Shown one piece after another: positions 10,200-21,140 of a stretch of DNA of 64,000 nt (positions are counted from its first letter, which is position 1; every line of letters starts with the position of its first letter). A program made the translations under genes and the position numbers. The notes below the pieces were generated by a model. The model was given only the letters and a program-made list of their open reading frames with translations. It did not search any database and was not told where the DNA came from. The DNA is from Mytilisepta virgata (Eukaryota; Mollusca; Bivalvia; Mytilida; Mytilidae). Location of the stretch: assembly GCA_028015205.1 (NCBI GenBank), contig CM051517.1:12386501-12450500 (forward strand), written 5' to 3'.

Positions 10200-11741
10200 C
10201 ACTGAACCGCAAAAGAAACGTCGCACAAAATGACATGTTCACATACATTTATTTCAAAGTGACATTTATATATTTTAAATTAATTTTTACAAAATTTAAT
10301 GAATGATTTACAGTCTTTTGGTTACAATGTTCACAAAAACGTCACAATTGTTGCAACGTCACATGTTTTCAATGCTGTGCTCCCACGTCCGTTAATAACG
10401 TGTATGTCCTCCACCGGCACCAATTACTGCGGCACATCTTCGGTACATGGAGTTGATGAGCCGATTAATAAACGCCATCGGAATACGTGCCCATACTCTC
10501 TGAAACGCTTGTGAAAGTTCAGCTGCAGTTGTCGGACTTGGCTGCTCATTATTCAACCGTCTTTGAACTTTGTCCCATAAATGTTCAATAGGGTTTAAAT
10601 CTGGACTCAAAGCCGGCCAATCTATAACATTAATGTTATTCTGCTGTAGGAAGTCTCTTGTGGCTCTTGCGGTATGTGCACGTTCATTGTCCTGTTGGAA
10701 AGTCTTGTTTTGATGACGTGCGAAATGGGGCTGAACATGGGGTGTCAAGACTTGGTCGATGTAACGGGCAGCTGTTACGCCATTTCCTCTGCCTGGGCCA
10801 AGGTTCTGAAAGATGACTGGACCAAGTTTAACGTTAAGGCCGATTCCACCCCATACCATGATGCTAGGTCCTCCCCACGCGTCTGTTTCCAGAATGCAGC
10901 TGTCTTCGTAACGTTCCCCGCGTCTTCTCCACACTCTGGTTCTGCCATCGGCTGTTGAAATGCAGTAACGGCTTTCGTCAGAGAAGATGATGTTACGCCA
11001 TTGTCGATTTCGCCAATTCTGTCGCTGAGTGGCCCACTGAAGACGAGCTTGACGGTGTCGAGGAGTAAGAATAGGTCCTCTTGCTGGACGGCGACATCTC
11101 ATGTTTCTAGCAGCTAATCGCCGACGAACCGTATCATCACTTATGGGTCGTCCATGTGTTCCAACCGTGTTTCTGGCAGTTTCGGCAGCTGGGGTGAACC
11201 GATTCATCAAATGGTGACGAACAATGCCTCTATTCTGTCTAGGGGTAGTGACTTGGGGTCTACCACTCCGTGGACGGTCATTTGTGCTGTTTGTTGCATT
11301 TTTCCATGTCCGTAGACGTTCAATTGTTCGAACAGCACAGTTGAAGTTGTTGGCAATAACTCTGGCAGATTGCCCAGCATCCAATCGACCAATGGCCTGT
11401 TCTCTCTGTTGTGGAGTCAGACGTGGCATAGCTTCTGTGTCAACACTGATACTAACACTCTTTAATTTTCTCCGGCCTTTTATACCCATAAAGGAGCAAG
11501 AATTTCACGAACATTTAAGATTTAAGAAAAATTACCGCCAAGTGTGTCCCACGAGCGGTTTTAGGTACAGTCGCTCTACGATATCAACTGAAAATTATTC
11601 AACCGAAAATTTAATTCACAGGTAATTTAATCTTACCTGGTGATGTAATCGTAATACTGATTATATAAAAATCATTAATTAATATTTATTTTGAATTTTG
11701 CTAACATTTTGAAAAAGCGACGTTTCTTTTGCGGTTCAGTA
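10200..11741 (-). mobile_element. Full-length Tc1-type DNA transposon
   Basis: A 1,542-bp element with terminal inverted repeats of about 25 bp. The left end reads ACTGAACCGCAAAAGAAACG from 10201 and the right end is its exact complement up to 11740. The outermost base pair differs (C at 10200 against T on the complementary right end). TA dinucleotides flank both ends (10198-10199 and 11742-11743), the standard Tc1/mariner target duplication. Its base composition is clearly more GC-rich than the surrounding intron. A single transposase frame on the minus strand occupies most of it. It lies antisense inside the last intron of NOL6. Confidence 0.95.
10392..11489 (-). CDS. Tc1-family transposase (DD34E), intact frame
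   Basis: An open frame of 365 codons. The likely start is the internal methionine 21 at 11429, because MPRLTPQQREQAIG is the usual Tc1 N-terminus. That gives 345 residues, a normal family length. Residues about 22-62 form the first helix-turn-helix (LDAGQSARVIANNFN...RTIERL). RPRSGRPQ at 72-79 is the GRPR-like linker, and a second HTH follows at about 85-130. Catalytic residues are visible: D171 in IIFSDESRY, D267 in FQQDNERAHTA and E302 in SPDLNPIEHLWD. Exactly 34 residues lie between the last two. The enzyme would cut at the terminal inverted repeats and insert at TA. No stop or frameshift interrupts it, so it may be active or recently active. Confidence 0.95.
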   Translation of the reverse strand: MGIKGRRKLKSVSISVDTEAMPRLTPQQREQAIGRLDAGQSARVIANNFNCAVRTIERLRTWKNATNSTNDRPRSGRPQVTTPRQNRGIVRHHLMNRFTPAAETARNTVGTHGRPISDDTVRRRLAARNMRCRRPARGPILTPRHRQARLQWATQRQNWRNRQWRNIIFSDESRYCISTADGRTRVWRRRGERYEDSCILETDAWGGPSIMVWGGIGLNVKLGPVIFQNLGPGRGNGVTAARYIDQVLTPHVQPHFARHQNKTFQQDNERAHTARATRDFLQQNNINVIDWPALSPDLNPIEHLWDKVQRRLNNEQPSPTTAAELSQAFQRVWARIPMAFINRLINSMYRRCAAVIGAGGGHTRY

Positions 11742-12039
11742 TATTAACATACCATCAGTGTACACATGTAAGCCAAGTGTGATGCGACTAGATCACTGAC
11801 ATTTGCAAGTAAATGTATTTTGCTTCTTTTGGTGACTGATTTTAAAAAATGAACATTACAACACACAGTGTATCAAACTGCATGCTGAAATAAGACCAAA
11901 ACTTTAGTGGAAAGATCGTTAGAGGTTCCCCTCTCAGTAGTATGTTTGGACCATTAAAACTTCTGTTACTAAAAAATAAAAAGCAGCAAGAAAGATGATT
12001 TAAAAATCTAATCATTTTGTATTTAATAGATTGGTTTTT
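11742..12039. other. NOL6 intron between two elements, nothing seen
   Basis: AT-rich intron spacer between the Tc1 element and the ATACGACCGC element. No feature is recognised. Confidence 0.5.
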
Positions 12040-13452
12040 ATACGACCGCAAAATTTTTGCCATCGTATATTGGTATGATGTTGTCGTCGTTGTCGTCCGG
12101 CGTCCGAAGACATTTGGTTTTCGCACTATAACTTTAGTATAAGTTAATAGAAATCTGTGAAATTTAAACACAAGGTTTATGACCACAAAAGGAAGGTTGG
12201 GATTGTTTTTGGGAGTTTTGTTCCCAACAGTTTAGGAATTAGGGGCTAAAAAGGGCCCAATAAGCTTTTTTCTTGGTTTTTGCACAATAACTTTAGTATA
12301 AGTAAATAGAAATCTATGAAATTTAAACACAAGGTTTATGACCACAAAAGGAAGGTTGGGATTGATTTTGGGAGTTTTGGTCCCAACAGTTTAGGAATTA
12401 GGGGCCAAAAGGGTCCAAAATTAAACTTTGTTTGATTTCATCGAAAATTGAACTATTGGGGTTCTTTGATATGCCGAATCTAACTGTGTATTTAGATTCT
12501 TAATTTTTGGTCCCGTTTTCAAATTGGTCTACATTAAGGTCCAAAGGGTCCAAAAATAAACTTAGTTTGATTTTAACAAAAATTGAATTCTTGGAGTTCT
12601 TTGATATGCTGAATCTAAACATGTACTTAGTTTTTTTTATTATGGGCCCAGTTTTCAAGTTGGTCCAAATCAGGGTCCAAAATTAAACTTTGTTTGATCC
12701 ATGACTATGATGTCATTTTCTATTTTAATATGTTTATGGTGTATTTAAATGGGCTGTTATGGTTGCAAAGTATAAAGAAATGAGGGGGGGAATTTGAAAA
12801 CAAAATTTAGGGGGGGTAAATGAGAAATTGGGGAGGGGCAATTTTTTTCTCATTTCATATTTCATAAATTAAAAAGAAAATTTCAAATTTTTTTTAGCAA
12901 AAAAAGGGTGGGGGGAGGGGGTTACAATAAATTTTATTGTTTTTGGGGTTTTTTTTGGGAGGGGGGGGTCAATGTGCAACTTCATAGTGTATTGCACAAA
13001 AACTAAAAAAGGGGTATATTATTTTTTTTTGGGGGGGGGGCAATTCTCCACAGCATATTGTATTGCACAAGAAGCAAAAAATTGAATATAAATTCAAATC
13101 ATATGACCAATTCTAAGTTCTTTGATTTCAGTTATTCTGTGTCAGAAACCTATTATGTGTCAAATATTTCAAGAAATTTTGAATTGCACAGTATTGCGCA
13201 ATAGCAAGAAATTGATATGTGTGCCAAATTTTAAATTGGTTATTTCTGATTTATATATAAAAACAAATAATACTGATATGGTTTGAATAGGTAAATTAAA
13301 AATTTTTAAGTTCTTAGACAACATTCATTCTGTGTCAGAAACCTATGCTGTGTCAAATATTTATTCACAATCCAAATTCAGTATTGTATGAAGCTTGAAT
13401 GTTGTGTTCATAATTGCCCCAACTATTCAGGGTTCGACATCTGCGGTCGTAT
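12040..13452. mobile_element. ATACGACCGCA-ended non-autonomous element
   Basis: The ends are inverted, ATACGACCGCA at 12040-12050 and TGCGGTCGTAT at 13442-13452. The left part has a GTCGTCGTTGTCGTCC tract. Two copies of a ~159-bp module follow (ACTTTAGTATAAGT..ATAGAAATCT, then GGTTTATGACCACAAAAGGA and GTCCCAACAGTTTAGGAATT), with further weaker copies to about 12700. A stretch of long G runs lies at 12784-13040. I see no transposase. I recall this element style as common in bivalve genomes, but I cannot name the family. It lies within the last NOL6 intron. Confidence 0.75.
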
Positions 13453-14436
13453 CTAGCTGTGCCCAGTGGAGCATTTTATTAAAATTAATTGAGGGTCTTG
13501 GGTAAAATTGTAGTCAGTGACTCCATTCTTTTTTACCATAATAACCCTAACCCTAACTTTTGAAAATTCAAGGAAAATTGAATTTTTTGATAACTCTTAT
13601 CTGTCAACAATTTCAAAATTGTCAAATTTACGATTGTTGTTCTCAGGTGGTGACAGTCAGTAATTTTAACTTCTTAGGTAAGTTAATTGCTTTCAGTCCT
13701 ATTTAATGTTTCTTTCGTCTCTCTAAACCATTTAAACCATCTATCTTAATAAATTTGATTGAAACGATCGATTTTTAAGTAAATTTTTTTGAATTTTTCC
13801 TACCTGGAAGTTTGCTTTTGAAAAGAAATCCGAAACAAATTTGGAACGAAATTGCATATTTGGGTTTCTCAGAGAGATAAATTTTAAAATTTTCAAATGA
13901 AATGAATAATATCCCCTGATCATTGTTTATTAGACATTTAAATATATTCTAAAAAGACGATGAAACTACAAATGTCGAACTTGTGTTGTAAAAATCATTT
14001 GTGAGATGCTCAAAATCGAAATCGTAAAATCATTTGTGAGTTGGTCCGAATCAAGATCAAGTGTTGCATATTAGTCAACAACATGGCGGGTCGTTGGAAG
14101 TTTTGTACTGTTTTCATCTTCAACATTAAAACAACTATTAATTTGAAGGTACAAAAAGATTAATTCATGAAAGCAAAATGAAATAACAATGCCGCAAGTA
14201 TGACCCATTATTTCGATTGCCTATTCTTAAAGTAAATTGACCGACCGATCTTATGGAGTCAAAAAATGACGATATGGACGGAAAGACAAAAACTATTTTT
14301 CGACGATTTTTCAGTTTTCCTAAAAAATAGATGTAGTTTAGTGTCAAATAGAGTAAATACATTAGCTACTACTCAACAGGCCACAAGAATACATAAATAC
14401 AGTTTAAATGTTGAAGTTATATTTAATTTTTTACAG
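13453..14436. other. Last NOL6 intron, distal part, no feature seen
   Basis: Sequence between the ATACGACCGC element and the last exon. It contains two and a half telomere-like CCCTAA units at 13542-13557, which are too few to mean anything. Otherwise it is AT-rich and unremarkable. It ends at the acceptor TTTTTTACAG (14436). Confidence 0.5.
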
Positions 14437-14589
14437 GTAAATCACATGTTTTCCAGAAAACCTGAGACCTCTAAGAATGGTCACACAGAGGTTTTATTGA
14501 AACCAAACATTGAGGCTATGATAGAGGACTTTAAAATCTTAGGTGGTGGACTTCTATCTAGTGTACAGGCTCAGAATTGTGACTTTTAA
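14437..14589 (+). CDS. NOL6: NOL6 terminal coding exon with stop codon
   Basis: Phase-0 last exon of 50 codons plus TAA (14587-14589), following a TTTTTTACAG acceptor. It reads VNHMFSRKPE at the start. It then has EVLLKPNIEAMIEDFKILGG and GLLSSVQAQNCDF at the end, which matches the NOL6 C-terminus pattern (PN.EA.LEDF..LG.GL...V.A). With the four upstream exons it gives about 254 C-terminal residues with no frameshift. The longer open frame that starts at 14266 is read-through of intron sequence. Confidence 0.92.
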   Translation, partial: VNHMFSRKPETSKNGHTEVLLKPNIEAMIEDFKILGGGLLSSVQAQNCDF

Positions 14590-14605
14590 TGGTGCTTATA
14601 ACAGA

Positions 14606-14611
14606 AATAAA
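14606..14611 (+). promoter_or_regulatory. Polyadenylation signal AATAAA of NOL6
   Basis: A canonical AATAAA lies 17 bases after the NOL6 stop codon, in the stretch CAGAAATAAAAATCATTG. It would give a very short 3' UTR. Other A-rich hexamers occur further downstream, so alternative sites are possible. Confidence 0.55.
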
Positions 14612-14978
14612 AATCATTGTATTGAGAATCTAAATATTAATATTCTTATAAAAATATTACATACATGTATTTATGTTGATATGTAGTTGTTTTGAAAATA
14701 ACATACGGATTATATATGTAAAACCTCTATATCAACTGAACAATATAAGACTATTCCTACATGAAGTGGGAAAGAACAGTCCTTTTCCTACACAAGCTCT
14801 GTATAACAGTACAAGACTATTACTTTGTAACTTTATAGGATTATTAAGTCTCCAAAACGAAGTTTAGAGACTTATTGTTTTTGCTGTGTATCTTATTATT
14901 GCACAGTGCTATGTGTATTTGGTTTGTTCTTATGGGTTAATGAGCATCTGGTTTCCATCTGGCACCCTTACTGCTATA
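14612..14978. other. NOL6 3' flank, no feature seen
   Basis: AT-rich sequence after the NOL6 stop. It may be 3' UTR or intergenic. No repeat family or ORF is supported. Confidence 0.5.
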
Positions 14979-16228
14979 GTAGAGGCTCCCAGGAGCCGGT
15001 ATCGCTCACCTGGATTCAATTTGCCAATCAACAGCCATAAAAGCAACTAAGAAACAAATGTCTGTGTAATTGGACATAATTCTGAAAGAGGACAGTCTAA
15101 TAACCATGGCTGCCAAGCCTGGTTCCAATGGGCTTTCAGAGTGGTCCTATGTTAAACTAACTTAGGCTGCCATCACTTTGCGTCCATCGTCGTCCGTCGT
15201 CGGCGGCACAGTTGTCATCGTCGTAAACTATTTCAAGAATCTTCTCTTCTGAAACTACGGGGCAAAATACCTTCAAAATTTAACTGAATGTTCCTTAGGG
15301 TATCTAGTTTATAAATTATATCCGAAGTTTTGATCCATCAACAAACATGGCTGCCATTGCTAAAAATAGAACAGTTTTTGGCTTATATCTCAAAAACCAA
15401 AGCATTTAGAGCAAAACTGACAGGGTGAAAATGTTCAACAGGTCAAGATCTACCAGCCATGAAATTTTCAGATGAATCAGACAACCCTTTGTTGGGTTAT
15501 TGCCCCTGAATTGTTAATTTTAAGGAAATTTTGCAGTTTTAGGTTGTTATCTTGAATATAATAATAGATAAAGACCAACTGTACACAACAAAAATGTTCA
15601 GCAAAGTAAGATCTACAAATAAGTCACATGACCAAAATCATCAATTGACCCCTTATAGGTGTTTTTGCCCTTGAAAGATTATTTACATGAAAATAATGTT
15701 CTGACATTGTCAGTGACAATTTGTCACAGATGTTTAGGGCATTACTTGAAATAAATTAAATGGTAACAGTACAAGTAAAATGGAGCATCAAGAGTCAAGG
15801 TCATTGAAAAATTCCATAGCAACCGATGAAAAAGTCCCTAGCAACCATATATATTTGGATTAAGGACCTTATAATTTACCTGTAAAAGTCAAAAAGAAGG
15901 TCAAGGTCATTAAAAAAGTCCATAGTAACCGATTAAAAAGTCCCTAGCAACCATATATATTTGGGTTCAGGACCCTACAATATACCTGTTGATGTCAAAA
16001 TGGAAGGTCAAGAGTCAATGCCATTGAAAAAGTCTTTAGCAACCGATGAAAAAGTCCCTAGCAACCATATCTATTTTGGTTCAGGATTCTTTATTTTATC
16101 TGTACAGGTAAATATTAAGGAGAAAATTATGACGGTATACATTAAATAGCAAAAATAATCAATGACGCAAGATCTACTGGTACACAAAAGATAACAGGTG
16201 AGCGATTCAGGCTCTTGGGAGCCTCTTG
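14979..16228. mobile_element. Element with 32-bp hairpin-bearing inverted ends
   Basis: The left end (14981-15012) and right end (16195-16226) are inverted copies matching at 29 of 32 positions. Each holds an internal hairpin (GGCTCTTGGGAGCC type) and the CAGGTGAGCGAT motif shared with other elements here. Past the left end there is a short minus-oriented fragment. At about 15165 a plus-oriented element starts with GCCATCACTTTGCGTCCATC and a CGTCGTCCGTCGTC tract. Its 3' part carries three ~110-bp modules (AAAAAGTCCCTAGCAACCAT; landmarks 15840, 15946, 16060). It is probably a composite of two elements in inverted orientation and is non-coding. Confidence 0.65.
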
Positions 16229-16239
16229 TTTCTATTTTA

Positions 16240-17197
16240 GTAACAGCACCAATGTCTGTTGGAAGTCATGGATGCCGGACAAAATTTTGGAAAAGGGCCA
16301 TGTAAGGACCATTCCATCAAAGTTTGGTCCAAATTAGTCAATTTTTTAAATCAGCCAACGAGAAACAAGAATTGCCCATGATGGCCATGTTTGTTGCGCG
16401 ATCGGGAAGAAATGAGGAAAGTTTGTAAAGAACCTCCCATAGATGCTTCCTTTCAAGTTTCTTCCATGTGGCCAAGCGACTTCAGAGGAGAAGATTTTTT
16501 TATATCAGCCAATCAGAAACAAGAACTGCTGGTGGTGGCCATATTTGTAGTCCGATCGGGATGAAATGAGGAAAGTTTGTAAAGAATCTCCCATAAATGC
16601 TTCCTGTCAAGTTTCGTTCCATTTGGCCAAGCAGTAACAGAAAAAAATAATTTTTTTAATCAAGCAATGAGAAACAAGAATTGCCCATGATGGCCATGTA
16701 TCGTTTCCCAATCTGGACGAAATGAGGACCTTTGGTAAAGAACCTCCGATAGAGGCTTCCTATCGAGTTTCGTTTCATTTGGCTAAGCCATTTCCGGGAT
16801 TTTTTTGTATCAGCCAGTCAGAAACAAAAAATGCCTCATGGCAGCCATATTTCTAGTCTGATTGGGACGAAATGAGGAAAATTTATAAAGGACCTCCCAT
16901 AGATGCTTCCTGTCAAGTTTTGTTCCATTTGGCCAAGCTGTTTCAGAGAGGAGAAGATTTTTGAAAACTCAGCGAATCAGAAACAACTGTAGCCCATGGC
17001 GGCCATGTTTTTTGCCTGATCAAGATCAAATGAAGAAGATTTGTAGAGGACCTAACAAACATCATTCCTGCAAAGTTTAGTTCCAACTGCCCCAGTGGTT
17101 TTAGAGGAGAAGATCTTTGAAGGAAAAGTTTACACCGGATGACGATGACGGATGCAAAGTAATGGCAATAGCTCACCTTGTAGGCCAGGTGAGCTAA
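16240..17197 (-). mobile_element. Modular interspersed element, minus orientation
   Basis: Reads on the minus strand from TTAGCTCACCTGGCCTACAA at 17197. The AGCTCACC and GGTGAGCT here form a terminal hairpin. It continues through the GCATCCGTCATCGTCATCC tract into about six ~150-bp modules of the same family as 2787-4517 (in plus-strand view GATGCTTCCTGTCAAGTTTC, TTTGGCCAAGC, CAGCCAATCAGAAACAAGAA). Its 3' limit near 16240 abuts the previous element and is not sharply defined. It encodes nothing. Confidence 0.7.
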
Positions 17198-17386
17198 CTA
17201 GGATAGCTCTTTGTGTAGTGTAAAGTAATCTTCCAAATTTTCATATTGACTCGGACAACCTTGATATATTCCTTATGTATATAATAATTATATATAATTA
17301 TATAATTGCACACATTTCATATCCATGTATGAATAAATTTTTCAAGTTCCTTTTTCAATATATATTATAGCTTTACAATAAAAAAA

Positions 17387-20300
17387 ACTAGAGGCTCAGA
17401 GGGCTGCGCCTGTATCACTCACCTGGCATGAAAGCCATTTTTATTAATGTCCAATGTACAATGTATCTCAAAGAGAGAAGTCACTTCTCCCTATCATTAT
17501 GAAGTGTGGTAAGCCTTGTAGGAACCAAATTTTTCTTCATCAAGGTCCGTCTACTTAGAGGTCAGCATATTTTTAAATTTAGCGGTCCTCCAGAAGGTTT
17601 TTGTCGAGCCTTCGACTTTTGTCGAAAAAGCGAGACATAGCGATCCTACATTCCGTCGTCGTCGTCGGCGGCGTCCACAAATATTCACCCTGTGGTTAAA
17701 GTTTTTGAAATTTTAATAACTTTCTTAAACTATCCTGGATTTTTACCAAACTTGGACAGAGGCTTGTTTATGATCATAAGATAGTATCCAGAAGGAAATT
17801 TTGTAAAAAAAAAATTCCGGTTTTTCCGTATTTTACTTATAAATGGACTTAGTTTTTCTGCCAGGAAACATTACATTCACTCTGTGGTTAAAGTTTTTAA
17901 AATTTTAATAACTTTCTTAAAATATCCTGGATTTGTACCAAACTTGGACAGAAGCTTGTTTATGATCATAAGATAGTATCCAGAAGTAAATTTTGTAAAA
18001 TAAAAATTCCAGTTTTTCTGTATATTACTTATAAATGGACTTAGTTTTTCTGCCAGGAAACATTACATTCATTCTGTGGTTAAGTTTTTAAAATTTTAAT
18101 AACTTTCTTAAACTATCCTGGATTTGTACCAAACTTGGACAGAAGCTTGTTTATGATCATAATATAGTATCCAGAAGTAAATTTAGTAAAAAAAAAAAAA
18201 ATTTTTCCGTATTTTACTTATAAATGGACTTAGTTTTTCTGCCAGGAAACATTACATTCACTCTGTGGTTAAAGTTTTTAAAATTTTAATAACTTTCTTA
18301 AACTATCCAGGAATTTTACCAAATTTGGACAGAAGCTTGTTTATGATATAAAGATTGTATCCAGGAGAAAATTTTGTAAAATATTTATTTCTGTTTTTCA
18401 GTTTTTTATGTATAAATGGACTTAACATTGCATTCTATTATGTGCATTCACCTATCACACTGAAAATATAGACAACATCAAAAGTAGGCGAGACACTGGG
18501 TTCCGCGGAACCCTTACGAATTTTTGCATGTATTTCCCATAAGTCTTTTGTTAACCTAAGTCTTCTGCTAGTGGCCATCTTGAATGAGGGATTGGCACAA
18601 AAGTAACAACACTTGGTCAGCACCTTATGAGGAACGTTCATGCCATGTTTGGTTTCAAGCAATACTGTAATTCTATAGATTTTTGCTATATGCCATAGAC
18701 ACTATCTGTCAAGTTTGGCTCTATTTGGCAAAGCAGTTATAGAGAATTTTTTTAAAATCAACCAATCAGAAACAAGAATTGTGCATGGGGGCAATGTTTG
18801 TCGCCTGAACTGGGCAAAAGGAGGAAACTAAAAAAACTCCCACTGATGCTTCCTGTCAAGTTTCGTTCTATTTGGCCATGCGGTTTCAGATAAGAAGCTT
18901 TCTTTATATCGGCCAACCAAAAACAAGATTTGACCATGGCAGCCATGCTTGTCGTCCAATCAGGATGACAAAAATTAATTTCATAAAAGAATTTCCATAG
19001 ATGCTCCAGATTGCCCGATCGGGACGAAATGAGGAAAGTTTGTAAAGAAACTCCCATAGATGGTTCCTGTCAGGTTTCGTTCCATTTGGCCAAGCGATTT
19101 CAGAGGAGAAGAATTTTTTATATCAGCCAATCAGAATTAAGAACTGCCAATTGTGGCCATATCTGTAGTCCGATCGGAACGAAATGAGGAAACTTTATAA
19201 AGGACCCCCATATATGCTTCCTGTCAATTTAATTTCATTTGGCCACAGGGCCAAATGGAATCAAAGTTAACAGGAAGCATCTATGTAAGGTCCTTTATAA
19301 AGTTTTTCGTACTGATCAGACAACAAACATGGCCGCCATTTGCAATTGTTTTTTCTGGTTGGCTGAGTTTTCAAAAAAAAATCTCTGAAACTGCTTAGCC
19401 AAATGGAACACAACTTGACAGGAAGCATATGTGGAGGGTGCTTTATACAGTTTCTTCATTTTGTTACGATTGGACTACAAATATGGCCACAATGGGCAGT
19501 TCTTGTTTCTGATTGGCTGATACAGAAGAATCTTCTCTGAAATAGCTTGGCCAAATGAAACGAAACTTGACAGGAAGCATCTATTGGAGGTTCTTTACAA
19601 AATTTCCTCATTTCGTCCTGAGCGGGCAACAGACATGGCCGCCATGGGAAATTCTTGTTTTTCATTGGTTGATTTTTTTTCTCTTGAACTTACTAAGCCA
19701 AATGGAACGAAACTTGACGGAAAGCATCTATGGGAGGTTCTTAAGAAATTTTCCTCATTTTGTGCCGATCGGACTACAGATATGGCATCCATGGGCAGTT
19801 CTTGTTTCTGATTGGCTGATATAAAAAAATCTCTGAAATCGCTTGACCAAATGGAACGAAACTTGATAAAAAGCATATATGGGAGGTTCTTTATGAACAT
19901 TTTCCTCATTTTGTCCCGATCGGACTACAAATATGGCCGTCATGGGCAGTTCTTGTTTCTGATTGGCTAATATAAAAGAAATCTCCCTGAAGTCGCTTGG
20001 CCAAATAGAACGAAACTTGACTGGAAGCATCTATGGGAGGTTCTTTACAAAATTTTCTCATTTTGTCCCGCTCAGGCAACAAACATGGCCGTCATGGGCA
20101 ATTCTTGTTTCTCATTGGTTGATTTAAAAATACATTGTTTTCTCTGGAACTGCTTGGCCAAAACTGTTAGCGAAACTTGACAGGAAGCATCTATGGAAAT
20201 TCTTTTATGAAATTAATTTTTGTCATCCTAATTGGACGAAAAGAATGTCTGCCTTGGGCAATTATTGTTTCTGATGGGCTGAATAAAAGAAATCTCTGAA

Positions 20301-20878
20301 ACCGCTTGGCCAAATGTAACGAAACTTGACAGGAATCATCTGTGGGAAGATTTTTTTACCAAGTTTCCTCATTTTGTCCAGATCAGGCGACAAACATGGC
20401 CGCCATGGACAATTGTTGTTTCTGATTTGTTGATTAAAAAAAAAAATCTCTGAAACTGCTTGGCCAAATAGAGCCAAACTTGACAGAAAGTGTCTATGGC
20501 ATATAACAAATGTCTACAGAACTGTACTATTGCTTGAAACTAAACATAGCCTGAATGTTCCTCTTAAGGTGCTGGCCAAGTGTTGTTATTTTGGTGCCAA
20601 TCCCTCATTCAAGATGGCCACCAGCAGAGGACTTGAATTAACATAAGACCTATGGGAAATACATCCAAAAACCTTCTGGAGAACGGCCAAATTTTAGAAT
20701 ATGCTGACCTGTATAAAATAAAAGTACCTTGATGGAGAAAAATTTGGTTCCTACAAGGCTTACCACACTTCATAATGATAGGGAGATGTGACTTCTCTCT
20801 TTGAGGTAAATTGTACATTGTACATCAATAAAAACGGCTTTCATGCCAGGTGAGCGATACAGGCTCAGCCCTGTTAGT
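17387..20878. mobile_element. 3.5-kb fold-back element (inverted arrays)
   Basis: The two arms are inverted relative to each other. The left arm runs 17387-19246 (with a foreign insert at 17603-18521) and the right arm runs 19247-20878. The axis is the short palindrome CATTTGGCC-ACAG-GGCCAAATG at 19236-19257. The outer ends mirror each other: ACTAGAGGCTCAGAGGGC on the left, and the complement of this plus GCATGAAAGCC on the right. The arms carry the ~150-bp modules described at 2787, about five on the left and nine on the right, so the arms are unequal in length. Open frames within it are read-throughs of these modules. Confidence 0.8.
17603..18521. mobile_element. Nested 919-bp element with TTTTT target duplication
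   Basis: Interrupts the left arm of the fold-back. Comparison with the intact right arm shows the uninterrupted text is CCAGAAGGTTTTTG(C)ATGTATTT, so the insert is flanked by a 5-bp TTTTT duplication (17598-17602 and 18522-18526). Inside is a GTCGAGCCTTCGACTTTTGT stem-loop lead and a GTCGTCGTCGTCGGCGGCG tract. Four modules of about 191 bp follow (TGTGGTTAAAG landmarks at 17691, 17883, 18075, 18265). The end has AGGCGAGAC plus the perfect palindrome GGGTTCCGCGGAACCC. It is related in plan to the element at 4847. No coding capacity. Confidence 0.8.
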
Positions 20879-21140
20879 TATTATACATGTATGTCATTTT
20901 TTTATATATTCATATTCACCTAAGACACATTGATAAAATTTACAATATAAAGTGCAAACATCAATGACACTAATCTTGTGACAGAAATCCCCCAAAAATC
21001 ATTGGTGGTAAGTAATTCAGGAAAATCCGTAAACATGGACATCGATAGCAATTTCAGGACATATACGGCAATTTATATGCATTTCTTATTTTTCTGTAAA
21101 TCACGTATTTTGATTAGAAAAAAAACAGCGAAGTCCTTTA

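Noticed and set aside
10674..11625. Plus-strand frames of 94 and 133 codons within the Tc1 element
   Set aside because: They are antisense shadows of the transposase frame.
13542..13557. Telomere-like CCCTAA repeats
   Set aside because: Only about two and a half units, internal to an intron.
19456..20477. Many frames of 60-104 codons with GR/MAAM-like peptides in the fold-back
   Set aside because: They are read-throughs of the ~150-bp modules in several frames on both strands. The same peptides recur at each module.
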